From Streptomyces sp. NBC_00536 (GTDB lineage Bacteria; Actinomycetota; Actinomycetes; Streptomycetales; Streptomycetaceae): DNA of 64,000 bases. A program made the translations under genes and the position numbers. The notes beneath the pieces were generated by a model that was not told where the DNA came from, did no database searches, and worked only from the letters and a program-made list of their open reading frames with translations. The stretch is from positions 25,352 through 89,351 of the forward strand of contig NZ_CP107822.1 of the NCBI RefSeq assembly GCF_036346295.1, written 5' to 3'. Of the stretch, positions 32,829-40,954 are shown piece after piece (the first letter of the stretch is position 1; each line of letters starts with the position of its first letter).

Positions 32829-33085
32829 CCCCTTCCCGTCTCATCCGACAGTCCCCACCACGCCACCTGCACCCAAGGTGCCAGGCCCCGGTGCCGACCG
32901 GCGCGAACGGCAGGCACCACCCACGACCTGACCGCGCCGGGCGGTACCGGGGGGAGCGGGGGTCCGGGGGCCGGCGAAGGCCCCCGGGACCACCGGCCCC
33001 AGCCACGGATCCGGCCCACAGAGCAGCAGGCGCCCCGCAACGGGCGCCACTCGTCCACCGATTCGCAGACCACGGAGGTACACCG

Positions 33086-34588
33086 ATGACGGACACCACC
33101 ACGACGGCAGAGGCGACCGTCCCGGAGCAGGCCGCGCCGCCGGAGGCGACGACGTGGCCGGAGGCCTTGGGCGCCACCCGGATCGCCGCCATGCTGGCCG
33201 AGCTCACCGGGGAGCCGGTCCGCAGCGCGGACGTCACCACGCTCGTCCAGCAGGAACACCTGGTGGAGGTCGACTCGTACAAGGGTTGGCCGATGTTCTC
33301 GACCGAGACGGCGCGCGAGCTCGATGTCGAGCTGATCCGTGCGATCGTCGCCAAGCGGGTGGCCTGGCAGGAGGCGACCCTGCCCCGGGACGAGGCGGCG
33401 GCGCGGATCGGGTGGCACTGGAGCGACATCGCCCGCATGGGCCGCGCGGGCCGCATCACCACCGGCCCTGACGAGCGGTACTTGATCGCCGACCTGGACA
33501 GGCTCGCCGTGGAGGCCGACGGCGAGCAGTACATCACCGCGCAGGCGGCCTGCGACATCCTGGAGATTAGGCCCGCCGACTGGCGGTACGTGGAGGCGGC
33601 CGGTTGGATCGAGCCCGCCGAGACCTACGAGAAGGAGGTAGGTCGGCGGCGGTCCGTGACCGTGGCGCTGTTCCGTCTCGGGGACGTCCGGGACCTGCGG
33701 GACATGCCCGGGGTGGACTGGGAGTCCGCCCGCGGTCTGGGCAAGGGGGTGCGGTCGCCGCTGCGCGAGTACGCCAAGCTCGCGCCCACTCGTGCCGCCA
33801 CGATGAAGGGCTTCGCGCAGGAGCTCGCCGACCGGTACGGCACCACGGTATGGGCGTGGCACTCCCCGTACTCGGGGAGTTGGGAGCTGGATTGGGTGCG
33901 TACCGAGGACGGCCCGACGAAGGAGACCGTCCGCGACGAGCTCGCCACCCACCCGGTCGTCGGCTCCTACGCCGACGAGATCACCCTGTGTCCGGCCTGG
34001 GGCCGGATCACCCGCCGGGCCCGGCAGCTCCTGGAGCCGGGCGCCGCGGTCATCCTGGACACCGAGACCACCGACCTCTACGGGCAGACGATCGAGCTCG
34101 CTGTCGTGGACGCGGCCACCGGCAAGGTTCTCCAGGACACTCTGGTGAAGCCCACGGTGCCGATCACCGAGGGCGCCCGGCATGTGCACGGCATCTCCGA
34201 CGCCGACGTGAAAAACGCGAGGCCCTTCGAGAAGATCCTTCCGCGCCTGCGGAAGGTGACCAAGGGCCGGGTCATTTGTGCCTACAACTCCGAGTTCGAC
34301 CGCTCCGTGATCCTCGGCGACGTCCGGCGGGCCGAGAAGAAGCCGCTGCACCTGGAGCCGTACGAGTCCTGGTACTGCCTCATGGAGGCGTACGCCTCGT
34401 GGCTCGGTTCGAACCGGTGGCTGCGGCTCGGCGGCGGCCATCGTGCGGCCGGGGACTGCCTCGCAGCCCGGGGCGTCCTGATCGAAATGTCGAAGGGCCG
34501 GGGCAGCGAGTTCACCCCGCAGCCGGCGGGCCCGGGCGATCCCGTCGCCGGACCGCCCGCGGGTACCGCGCTCGCGACCGTCTCCTGA
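33086..34588 (+). CDS. DnaQ-type 3'-5' exonuclease with N-terminal DNA-binding region
   Basis: A 500-residue protein with GGAGGT 6 nt before ATG 33086. The C-terminal half is a DEDDh exonuclease: D325 and E327 in VILDTETTD, the HVHGI loop near 366-370, D405 in AYNSEFDRS, and H452 with D457 in GGHRAAGDCLA. This family degrades single-stranded DNA or proofreads. The N-terminal 300 residues contain repeated helical units resembling HTH or MerR-like modules (LPRDEAAARIGWHWSDIARM, ITAQAACDILEIRPADWRYV), suggesting DNA recognition. Orphan exonucleases of this kind occur on plasmids; the target is unknown. Confidence 0.85.
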   Translation: MTDTTTTAEATVPEQAAPPEATTWPEALGATRIAAMLAELTGEPVRSADVTTLVQQEHLVEVDSYKGWPMFSTETARELDVELIRAIVAKRVAWQEATLPRDEAAARIGWHWSDIARMGRAGRITTGPDERYLIADLDRLAVEADGEQYITAQAACDILEIRPADWRYVEAAGWIEPAETYEKEVGRRRSVTVALFRLGDVRDLRDMPGVDWESARGLGKGVRSPLREYAKLAPTRAATMKGFAQELADRYGTTVWAWHSPYSGSWELDWVRTEDGPTKETVRDELATHPVVGSYADEITLCPAWGRITRRARQLLEPGAAVILDTETTDLYGQTIELAVVDAATGKVLQDTLVKPTVPITEGARHVHGISDADVKNARPFEKILPRLRKVTKGRVICAYNSEFDRSVILGDVRRAEKKPLHLEPYESWYCLMEAYASWLGSNRWLRLGGGHRAAGDCLAARGVLIEMSKGRGSEFTPQPAGPGDPVAGPPAGTALATVS

Positions 34589-34602
34589 CGCTCCGCTCCC
34601 CA

Positions 34603-34618
34603 CGCCCCCTTCGGGGCG
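34603..34618. terminator. Short hairpin after the exonuclease gene
   Basis: CGCCCC (34603-34608) pairs with GGGGCG (34613-34618) around a stable CTTC loop, 14 bp after the stop. The stem is short, so confidence is modest. Confidence 0.5.
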
Positions 34619-34791
34619 GGTGCTCGAGGAACGCCCCACCCGAGTGGGCGTCCTCGGCCCCGTATCGAAGGGGGCGTGCCTCGTGCACCCTCACGCCGCC
34701 GCCGAGGCATCGTCGACACCAGCCAGCCCCTACGAGCCGGGCTGTGGGATCTTCCCCCTCGTGCCTCTGCTGCTCTGCGAGGATCTCCGCC

Positions 34792-35610
34792 ATGAGACTG
34801 AAGCCCGGCTACACCCTGGACATCGCCGAGAAGGACCTCGCAGCCGCCCTCGTGAAGTGGCAGAACCTTCACGACAACCAGGACCAGCTGTGGACCAAGT
34901 ACTTCCAGACGGTCACTGACACCCACACCCAGCTCTCCCAGGCGCTGACCGATCCCGATCTCGGAGCAGGTCTCTACGAGGGCCAGTACTGGCAGCTGGC
35001 GACGACCGCAGGCGCCTCCCCCATGCTGCACGGAACCCTGGTGCGCGAGGTACGGCGGCAGATCGCGGCCATCGAGGGGGCCCAGGAGCAGGTGAAGCAG
35101 CTGCGCCTGTACGCAGAGCGGCCCGGGGTGGCGATCGTCTACGACACCAACGCCCTGAACCACTGGTCCCGGCCGGACGAGGTGAAGTGGACCGAGGTGC
35201 TGCGCGAGAACGGCCTTGAGGGGAAGTTGGCCCGGCTCGTCATACCGCTCGTCGTGATTGACGAGCTCGATCAGCAGAAGAGCGGGACCAACCCCCTGAG
35301 CGAGAAGGCCGCCAAGGCGATCCGCTTCCTGGAGAAGGCCCTGGAGGACACCGCTCCCGGTCAGGCCGTGGAAGTGCGGTCCGACGCGACGCTGGAGGTC
35401 CGCCTCGATCCGCCGGGGCATCGGCGAGGCGACCCGGACATGGAGATCCTTCTGTGCGCTGCCGAGCTCGATCAGCTCGGCGTGCAGACCCGGGTGCTGA
35501 GCAACGACTTCGGCCTGCACCTGCGTGCCCGGAGCATGAGCCTGGTCCCGATGAGGCTGCCTCAGACCCAGCAGCGGAAGGTACCCCCGGCGCCCGCCCC
35601 CAAGGCATAG
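34792..35610 (+). CDS. PIN-domain ribonuclease-like protein
   Basis: A 272-residue protein. The N-terminal 110 residues are helical. Residues 113-245 form a PIN domain with acidic positions in the expected order: D118 in AIVYDTNAL, E158 in VVIDELDQQK, D214/D216 in RRGDPDMEIL and D239 in VLSNDFG. PIN enzymes are Mg2+-dependent ribonucleases, often toxins of VapBC pairs. Here the long N-terminal extension, and the lack of an overlapping antitoxin gene, point to a stand-alone or PhoH/Swt1-like PIN protein. The tail is Pro-rich. ATG 34792 follows GCGAGGATC. Confidence 0.8.
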   Translation: MRLKPGYTLDIAEKDLAAALVKWQNLHDNQDQLWTKYFQTVTDTHTQLSQALTDPDLGAGLYEGQYWQLATTAGASPMLHGTLVREVRRQIAAIEGAQEQVKQLRLYAERPGVAIVYDTNALNHWSRPDEVKWTEVLRENGLEGKLARLVIPLVVIDELDQQKSGTNPLSEKAAKAIRFLEKALEDTAPGQAVEVRSDATLEVRLDPPGHRRGDPDMEILLCAAELDQLGVQTRVLSNDFGLHLRARSMSLVPMRLPQTQQRKVPPAPAPKA

Positions 35611-35701
35611 CGGACCTCTTGGCCGGGGCCCCAACTGGACGCCGGGCAACACGTATTCTCCGACGTGATCTTTCCCGCCTGTCCGACCGAGTGAGGTACC
35701 T

Positions 35702-36982
35702 GTGCGTGCTCCTGTCCGGCCGCTCGTTCTCGCCCTATCCCTGACCGCTGGTCTCGTCGCCGGGTGCGGTCCGGCGGCCGATGACGCCAAGCCGAGCAGC
35801 ACGCCCCCGCCCGCGGCCAGCTCACCGGCTCCGTCCTCGGAGCCGAAGCTGGTAGCGCACGACCCGCCCAACTGGTTCGACACCCGCGGCAAGGTGCTGC
35901 TCCCCGAGGTGGCCACGACGGGCCGGACCAACCTCGCGGGCCAGGTCCGCGGCGGCGGCACCGACCTGCCCGTCCTCCTGCACGACACGGTGGCCTACGT
36001 CGCCTCCCCCACCGGGGTACAGGTCGTCGATCTCGCCACCGGCCGCACCGTGGGCGAGGAAGCGGCCCGGGGCGAGGCTCTGCGCAGCGGCACCGAGGGC
36101 TTCACCCTGCCACCGGTCCTGGCCGGCAGTGAGGTTCTGATCCCGGCCCTGATGACGACGCCCGCCACTGGCACGTACGCCGCCGGGGCGGTGGTCGAGG
36201 TGATCGCCGTCGGTACGGCGGCCCCGTACAAGGCCGCCTGGCGGGCCGCGGTCAAGTTGCCCGAGTGGGCGACGAAGTCCGGCAAGATCAAGGTTGCGGC
36301 CGTCGGAGCGCTGGACGGTACGGCCGTGGTCACCGTGGTGGGCGACGACGCCTCGGTGTCGTACGGCATCGACACGACGGCGCACTCCTTGCGGTGGACC
36401 GCTCCCGGTGTGAAGGCCGTCGCGGTGGGCACGGGGATGGTCTCCGGTCTGCTGGACGGTGAGCCCCTCACGCCTGTCCCGGTCGGCGTCGACCTTGCCA
36501 CCGGCGCCGAGAAGTGGCGGGGGGTGGCCACGTACGCCGCGGATATGGAGGCGGCCGGTCCCCTCACGGTCCGGGTTGCAGGTCAGCTGCCTGACGGCTC
36601 GAAGGTGGACCAGCTGCTGGACATGACCAGCGGACGGCTCCGTGCTGCCATGCCCCCGGGGCTGGAGTCGACGACGTGCACCTACGACCAGATCCGCACG
36701 CTGGTGTGCGCGAGCTCCTCCGCGGTCGCCGCGGTGGACCCGGCCACCGGGCAGTCCCTGTGGGCGCTCAAGGCCGGCGAGGGAGACCGCCAGGCCCCGA
36801 GGGTGACTGCGGTCTGGCACGGGCGGGTCTACGGCCGGGGCGTGGGCGGCCCCGTTGCGCTGGACGCGCGGACCGGCGCGGACATGCCCACGAGGCCCGA
36901 AGCCGCGCCCCTTCTCGTCAATTCCTTCGTCGGGCTGGTGCTGGAGGACAACCGGCTGTCGAGCTACCCGGCGGGCGGCTGA
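35702..36982 (+). CDS. Lipoprotein with PQQ-type beta-propeller
   Basis: A 426-residue exported lipoprotein from GTG 35702. The signal peptide (RPLVLALSLTAGLVAGC) ends in the lipobox LVAGC, predicting lipidation of Cys22 and outer-leaflet anchoring, followed by a Ser/Pro/Ala linker. The remainder is a beta-propeller with PQQ-like repeats such as VQVVDLATGRTVGEE, VGVDLATGAEKWRG, AVDPATGQSLWALK and VALDARTGADM. Such propellers serve as scaffolds in secreted complexes or sensors. No operon partner is evident. Confidence 0.82.
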   Translation: MRAPVRPLVLALSLTAGLVAGCGPAADDAKPSSTPPPAASSPAPSSEPKLVAHDPPNWFDTRGKVLLPEVATTGRTNLAGQVRGGGTDLPVLLHDTVAYVASPTGVQVVDLATGRTVGEEAARGEALRSGTEGFTLPPVLAGSEVLIPALMTTPATGTYAAGAVVEVIAVGTAAPYKAAWRAAVKLPEWATKSGKIKVAAVGALDGTAVVTVVGDDASVSYGIDTTAHSLRWTAPGVKAVAVGTGMVSGLLDGEPLTPVPVGVDLATGAEKWRGVATYAADMEAAGPLTVRVAGQLPDGSKVDQLLDMTSGRLRAAMPPGLESTTCTYDQIRTLVCASSSAVAAVDPATGQSLWALKAGEGDRQAPRVTAVWHGRVYGRGVGGPVALDARTGADMPTRPEAAPLLVNSFVGLVLEDNRLSSYPAGG

Positions 36983-37103
36983 ATCGTCCCGGTCTCGCCC
37001 GCGAGCCCGTGTGTGCCCGTCGGTCGCGCCCGGGCTCGCGCCTTCCCGCCGGGTTTCCGGGGTGGAGGGCTGTGGAGGTGATGTCCGCGAAGCGGGACCC
37101 GAG

Positions 37104-37115
37104 TTGTGTACACAA
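37104..37115. promoter_or_regulatory. TTGTGTACACAA palindrome at the Phd-like gene start
   Basis: A perfect 12-bp palindrome (centre 37109/37110) whose last base is the A of ATG 37115. It lies over the likely transcription or translation start, and autorepression by the Phd-like product is plausible. Confidence 0.6.
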
Positions 37116-37711
37116 TGGCTCCCGTGCGAGAGAGCGGAGTCCGCGAAGCGCGGGCACACCTGACGGACCTAGTCGCCGACGCCGCCCGCGGCGACGGGAC
37201 GGTCATCACCAAGCACGGCCGCCCCCTGGCCGTGCTGCTGCCGCCGGAGGCCGCCGAGGTCTGGGAGCGTCACCAGCTCTACGTCGCCGAGCGCGACCGG
37301 CGCCAGGCCGTCGCCGACGAGAAGACCAGCCGGCGCGAAGCGTGGGGGAACCAGACCGTGCACCCGGTCGCCGCCGTCGTCCGCTACCACGGCCGCGCCA
37401 GCAGCGACGACCACCTCTACCTCCCCGAGGCCGACCAAGTGCCCCGGCCCCGCCGCGAGCTGCGCGCCCTGGTCGAGCAGCTGCGTCCCGACTACCGGTC
37501 GTGGATGGTCGAGGCGTGGTACGAGGACGACCCGCGCCGACCCAGCCCCGACAGCGCCCGCTTCCGCAACACCGCCCGGCACCGCTACGACTGGGCCGAC
37601 CAGGGACAGAACAACGTACTGCACCTGCTCGACACCGAGGGCAACACCCTGGCCCGCGCCGAGTACGACGGCCCAGTCTGGATCGAGGGCGACCCGGACA
37701 ACGCCGAGTAG
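37115..37711 (+). CDS. Phd/YefM-like N-domain fused to an unknown domain
   Basis: A 198-residue protein. Residues 4-50 are a Phd/YefM DNA-binding fold (ESGVREARAHLTDLVADAAR, VITKHGRPLAVLLPPE). The C-terminal 130 residues are unrelated to any toxin-binding tail I know: a charged coil (HQLYVAERDRRQAVADEKTS), then a mixed region with RHRYDWADQGQ and a beta hairpin (NVLHLLDTEGNTLARAEYDG). ATG 37115 is chosen over GTG 37106 because it abuts the TTGTGTACACAA palindrome. No adjacent toxin frame, so the C-terminus may replace one (inference). Confidence 0.65.
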   Translation: MAPVRESGVREARAHLTDLVADAARGDGTVITKHGRPLAVLLPPEAAEVWERHQLYVAERDRRQAVADEKTSRREAWGNQTVHPVAAVVRYHGRASSDDHLYLPEADQVPRPRRELRALVEQLRPDYRSWMVEAWYEDDPRRPSPDSARFRNTARHRYDWADQGQNNVLHLLDTEGNTLARAEYDGPVWIEGDPDNAE

Positions 37712-37771
37712 GCGACACTGGACTGCCCCGGCGGCGTGCCAACGTCCGGCCGATGCTGCCGCCGCCGGGGT

Positions 37772-38200
37772 CTACAGGACGTCGCCCTCCTTGCGGAGCC
37801 GACCAGCTTCCTCGATGGCTTCGGCCAGCGCGGAGGCCAGCCGGTCGGCTTCTTCGCCGGAGAGGTCGGCCTGCTTCTCGGCGCGGCGGAGCCGGTCCTG
37901 TAGGAGCGCTCCACGCAGAGCCGAGGAGGCGCCAGCGGGCATCGTGTTGCTGAAGGCGACGACCATGCCGTAGAAGCCGTGCATCACGTCGTCCAGCCGC
38001 TCCAGCCCGTCCAGGTCGCCGGGGCTGCTCACGACACTGCGGGCGAGGATTTCCGCCGCGGCGAGCAGCCGTCCGGCAGCGATGGCGGGGCGCTCGATGG
38101 CGCCGCCCCCGTCCGGGTCGATGTGAAGCGCCCTCAGCGCATCGCTGATCTTCACGACCGCGTCGGGCAGTTCCGGCGTCTCGTCATCCAGGTAGGTCAT
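37772..38200 (-). CDS. Unknown 142-residue helical protein
   Basis: ATG 38200 is supported by TACTGT, 7 nt upstream on the minus strand, as a leaderless promoter. The protein is almost entirely helical with an acidic N-terminus (MTYLDDETPELPDAVVKISD) and a charged C-terminal coil (RLRRAEKQADLSGEEADRL). There are no Cys clusters, TM helices or catalytic motifs. It is divergent from the gene at 38286 across 85 bp. Confidence 0.6.
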   Translation of the reverse strand: MTYLDDETPELPDAVVKISDALRALHIDPDGGGAIERPAIAAGRLLAAAEILARSVVSSPGDLDGLERLDDVMHGFYGMVVAFSNTMPAGASSALRGALLQDRLRRAEKQADLSGEEADRLASALAEAIEEAGRLRKEGDVL

Positions 38201-38285
38201 GGGCCGCACAGTAACGGCCGCGTCCACGCCGGTGGGCGGGTTCCCGGTGTCGGCCCCCTGGGGACGACCGGGCACACTGGCCGCC

Positions 38286-38714
38286 ATGGCCTTGCAAGAT
38301 CCTGATGATGTCCTGTCCGGCTGGGTGCCTGCACGCGACCCGGGCCCGGCCCCCGATCTGTCCCTGCTGGACGACGGTGACCCACTGGTGGCGGAGTGGC
38401 TGTTGTCCGATCACCCGTGGGCGGTGCCCGAGCGCACCCGGCGGCGCCAGGCGGAGCTCCAGGAGCTGATCGAGCGGTCTCACCCCGACAGCCCGCCGTG
38501 GGTCCGGCAGGCCGAGATCGATGCGGCCGAACCGGATCAGGCCCACGTCGCGCGGATGCGCCGGTCCCTGGAGGCCCAGCGCCAGCTCGACGACCGGATG
38601 TACGTGTACCCGCCCGCACTGATCGGCCCGATGGGGTCCTTGTGGCCGCCGCCCGGGCATCCCCCGCACGTGCCCGGCATGGAGGCCGGGGGCTGGAACC
38701 TGGACACCGCCTGA
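38286..38714 (+). CDS. Unknown 142-residue protein
   Basis: ATG 38286 has no clear ribosome binding site; CACACT (38273-38278), 7 nt upstream, could be a -10 box. The protein is acidic and soluble: an N-terminal Asp/Pro-rich part (PDDVLSGWVPARDPGPAPDL), a helical middle (TRRRQAELQELIERSHPDSP) and a Pro/Gly-rich C-terminus (YVYPPALIGPMGSLWPPPGH). No family recognised. It ends 2 bp before the 50-bp palindrome. Confidence 0.55.
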   Translation: MALQDPDDVLSGWVPARDPGPAPDLSLLDDGDPLVAEWLLSDHPWAVPERTRRRQAELQELIERSHPDSPPWVRQAEIDAAEPDQAHVARMRRSLEAQRQLDDRMYVYPPALIGPMGSLWPPPGHPPHVPGMEAGGWNLDTA

Positions 38715-38715
38715 T

Positions 38716-38765
38716 ACTCACCCCCTCATAGTCACCTCTTAAGAGGTGACTATGAGGGGGTGAGT
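38716..38765. repeat. 50-bp perfect palindrome
   Basis: Two 25-bp arms meet at CTTAAG (centre 38740/38741) with no spacer and no mismatch. The centre contains TCACCTCTTAAGAGGTGA, identical to the core of the 34-bp palindrome at 14226-14259; the outer 16 bp of each arm are unrelated to that copy. It lies between a plus-strand stop (38714) and the convergent secreted-protein gene. It could be a bidirectional terminator, but sharing the core with a promoter-proximal site argues for a protein-binding site. Confidence 0.75.
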
Positions 38766-38830
38766 GGGTGCACCGATTTCTCCTCGCGGAATGCCGCGGC
38801 GCCACGGAGCTCGACGCGGTTACGCTGGCC

Positions 38831-38868
38831 GCAGGGTGCGGCGCTCCCCCCGTGGCGCCGCACCCTGC
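38831..38868. terminator. Terminator of the secreted-protein gene
   Basis: GCAGGGTGCGGCGC (38831-38844) pairs perfectly with GCGCCGCACCCTGC (38855-38868) around a 10-nt loop, 33 bp after the stop of the minus-strand gene. Confidence 0.7.
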
Positions 38869-38900
38869 CCCGCCAGCGGGCCGGGAAGGCCCGGCGGAGT

Positions 38901-39302
38901 CTAGAACTGGGCCCGGTTGATCGACTTGATCCGCTCGCAGGCCACCCGGTCGACGTCCTTGAAGCGGACGCAGATTTTCGACTCGGGGTCCCACTGCGAC
39001 CGGCCCCAGCTGTAGCTGAGGGTTTTGCCGATCCGGGTGGCGGTCGCGGGGTTGTTGGAGAAGCGGGGGCGCTCGCCGTTCACGTAGAGCGCCACCTCCC
39101 GCGTCTTCACGTTCTTCGGAGGGTTGACCCAGATCGCGACCGGGGTGGCCCAGACGTCGGATCCCTCCAGCCGGATGCAGACCTGCGGGCCGGAGACGTG
39201 ATGCGTGCACGAGCTGGAGTCCGCGGCCGCCGGCGCCGCCGTCGACAGGACGGCGGCGGCAGCGAGGGCGACAGCAGCGTTCAGGTGAAGGATCTTGCGC
39301 AT
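38901..39302 (-). CDS. Small secreted protein
   Basis: A 133-residue protein from ATG 39302 with GGGGAGG upstream. The N-terminal 27 residues are a Sec signal peptide (MRKILHLNAAVALAAAAVLS, then a probable AAPAAA-D cleavage). The mature 105 residues contain four Cys (SSSCTHH, QVCIRLEG, KICVRFK, VACERIK), enough for two disulphides, and beta-strand-rich segments (EVALYVNGERPRFS). No enzyme motif seen. It is separated by a hairpin pair from the upstream IclR-type gene on the same strand and ends at a strong terminator. Confidence 0.75.
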   Translation of the reverse strand: MRKILHLNAAVALAAAAVLSTAAPAAADSSSCTHHVSGPQVCIRLEGSDVWATPVAIWVNPPKNVKTREVALYVNGERPRFSNNPATATRIGKTLSYSWGRSQWDPESKICVRFKDVDRVACERIKSINRAQF

Positions 39303-39339
39303 GCCCTCCCCAACCGGGCGAGGAGTTGCTCCCGACACG

Positions 39340-39368
39340 GCTCGACCAGGGATTCCACCTGGTCGAGC
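39340..39368. terminator. Hairpin with 11-bp stem upstream of the secreted-protein gene
   Basis: GCTCGACCAGG (39340-39350) pairs with CCTGGTCGAGC (39358-39368), 7-nt loop. It lies directly beside the stronger hairpin at 39372 and probably contributes to ending the IclR-type gene transcript, or acts as an operator for the secreted-protein gene. Confidence 0.5.
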
Positions 39369-39371
39369 GAG

Positions 39372-39396
39372 CCGGGCCCCCGGCCGCGGGGCCCGG
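39372..39396. terminator. Terminator of the IclR-type gene
   Basis: CCGGGCCCC (39372-39380) pairs perfectly with GGGGCCCGG (39388-39396) around a 7-nt loop, beginning 5 bp after the stop on the minus strand. Confidence 0.65.
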
Positions 39397-39400
39397 AGGT

Positions 39401-40297
39401 CTACGCGGCGGTGCGCCCGGCGCCGGTGTGCTGCGCCGGGCGAGCCGGTAACGGCGCGGTGGGCTCGGTGCCCGAGACGAGCTTGGACAGCCGCTCGGCC
39501 GCGGCCACCGTCGCGGTGATGGGCAGGGAGAGGTCGCGCGGCATCAGCGAGGCCGGACGCAGGACCGTGACGGCGCCATAGACGGCGTCGCCCCACAGAA
39601 CGGGGGCGGCGATCGAGTCCCAGCCGAGGATCTCTCCGCGTGCGATGGCGTAGCCCGACTCGCGGACCCTGTGCAGGGACTCGGTGAAGTCAGCAGCGGA
39701 GCGGATCGCGCCGGGGCCCGCGCCGGCGGGGAGCGGCTCGGCGAGAACGGCGTCGGCCATCGCGGGCGGCAGGTGGGCGGCGATGACGCGCCCGGAGGCG
39801 CCGATGCGCAGGGACTGCCCGAGCTCGACGAGTTGCGTGACCGTCAGGCCCAGCGCGTCGAAGCCGTATCGGCCCGGTGCGCTGGCCGCATGCGCCTTGC
39901 GCGGCCCGCCGTACGGGGAGAGCACCCACAGGATGACGAAGCTGTCCAGCACGCGGGCGAGGCGGTCCAGGACCGGCTGGGTGGTCTGTACGCCGGGGGT
40001 GGCGGCCATGGCGTGGATACCGACGCGCGCGGCGCCGGGGCCCAGCCGGTACCGGCCGGGGGGCACCTTCACGAAGGTCGAGCTGGAGAGCCCGGATTGC
40101 AGGATGCGGTAGACCACGGTCGTGTCGAGGCCCGCGGCCGCCGCAATCTCGCTGGGACCGTAGGCGGATACGGGTAGTTGGGTAAAGGCCTGCTCAACGA
40201 GCATTACCCGTCGCGCGTGAGCGGTCCCAGACGGGCGCCCCGTGGCACTTTCTCTCAGCGCGGTGGAGACCTTTTCCGGCGTGATGCGGCTGTGCAT
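39401..40297 (-). CDS. IclR-family transcriptional regulator
   Basis: A 298-residue regulator from ATG 40297 with GAGGG upstream. Residues about 35-100 form the IclR winged helix (LVEQAFTQLPVSAYGPSEIA, AAGLDTTVVYRILQSG, then the wing). Residues 120-280 match the IclR effector domain, including LVELGQSLRIGASGRVIAAH and ARGEILGWDSIAAPVLWGD. Ligand unknown. It is transcribed away from the 344-bp upstream region, where GTGATCAC (40440-40447) is a small palindrome that could be its operator. Confidence 0.85.
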   Translation of the reverse strand: MHSRITPEKVSTALRESATGRPSGTAHARRVMLVEQAFTQLPVSAYGPSEIAAAAGLDTTVVYRILQSGLSSSTFVKVPPGRYRLGPGAARVGIHAMAATPGVQTTQPVLDRLARVLDSFVILWVLSPYGGPRKAHAASAPGRYGFDALGLTVTQLVELGQSLRIGASGRVIAAHLPPAMADAVLAEPLPAGAGPGAIRSAADFTESLHRVRESGYAIARGEILGWDSIAAPVLWGDAVYGAVTVLRPASLMPRDLSLPITATVAAAERLSKLVSGTEPTAPLPARPAQHTGAGRTAA

Positions 40298-40641
40298 GAA
40301 TTCCCTCGTCGTACATGCCGCTCTTTCCCCGCACATGCGGGTAAGCGGTCCTCCCCGTAGACCAAGACCGGCAGCACAACCGGCCGTGCAGGCCCCCCAA
40401 CGGCTTGCCCCGTCTCACCCCCTTGGGCACAACCTGACAAGTGATCACAACCCTACGTCGCCCGCCGCAATTCCCGCGCGACGATATTCGGGCAAGGCCC
40501 TGGCGTACGGGAATTTGCGCACGCGCGACGCAAAAGGGGAGCATGCGGATTTCCGGAGCGACATTCTGGCGTTCAGCCTGGCCTACCGGTCGGCCGGAGC
40601 CTGGCGTGTGACGATGGCGGACACCATCCTGCGGAACCAGC
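40298..40641. other. Gene-free interval upstream of the IclR-type gene
   Basis: No supported coding frame. It should hold the IclR-type promoter. ACAACC repeats and the palindrome GTGATCAC (40440-40447) lie about 145 bp upstream of the start. Slightly lower GC than the neighbouring genes. Confidence 0.4.
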
Positions 40642-40836
40642 ATGAGAGGCCCAAGCCGCATGAGCGTCGCCCCGGACACTTTCCCCGAGCCTGCTGAGTT
40701 CGCGGCGGGACTCGCGCAGATCCACGCCGCTCAGCTCTACCGGAACATCGGCTACTCGTCGTTCGGTGACTACGTCGAGCAGGAGTGCGGCATCAACCGG
40801 TCTCAGGCCTACCGGCTCGTTCAGCAGGCAGCCTGA
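40642..40836 (+). CDS. Short HTH-like fragment, possibly truncated
   Basis: A 64-residue frame (AAQLYRNIGYSSFGDYVEQE, then GINRSQAYRLVQQA) with the LYR-x2-GY-x-SF-x2-Y plus SRS/NRS-x-AYRL pattern of a small HTH region found in larger plasmid partition or methylation-related proteins. The partition protein at 57030 has a comparable stretch (AKLYRGQFGTFEEYTQGRWD). At 64 residues it may be a remnant of a longer gene or a small stand-alone DNA-binding protein. Start uncertain. Confidence 0.45.
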   Translation: MRGPSRMSVAPDTFPEPAEFAAGLAQIHAAQLYRNIGYSSFGDYVEQECGINRSQAYRLVQQAA

Positions 40837-40876
40837 CTGCCGCTTCGTCTCGTCAGTGACAGCGCCGAAGCGCGCG

Positions 40877-40897
40877 GGTTATCTGGCCAGACTAACC
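40877..40897. promoter_or_regulatory. GGTTATCTGG/CCAGACTAACC site (dispersed motif copy 3)
   Basis: GGTTATCTGG (40877-40886) faces CCAGACTAACC (40887-40897), an inverted repeat interrupted by one extra base. Same motif as at 15133, 16448 and 55363. Confidence 0.5.
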
Positions 40898-40911
40898 ACT
40901 TCACGGACGGT

Positions 40912-40948
40912 CGGTCACGGCGACCGCGGGTGCGGGTCGCCGTGACCG
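40912..40948. terminator. Terminator of the giant gene
   Basis: CGGTCACGGCGACC (40912-40925) pairs perfectly with GGTCGCCGTGACCG (40935-40948), 9-nt loop, 7 bp after the stop of the 13.7-kb minus-strand gene. Confidence 0.75.
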
Positions 40949-40954
40949 GGTGTC

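Noticed and set aside
34792..35610. VapC toxin of a VapBC pair
   Set aside because: No small overlapping antitoxin gene upstream, and the protein is twice the usual VapC length with a 110-residue helical N-terminus.
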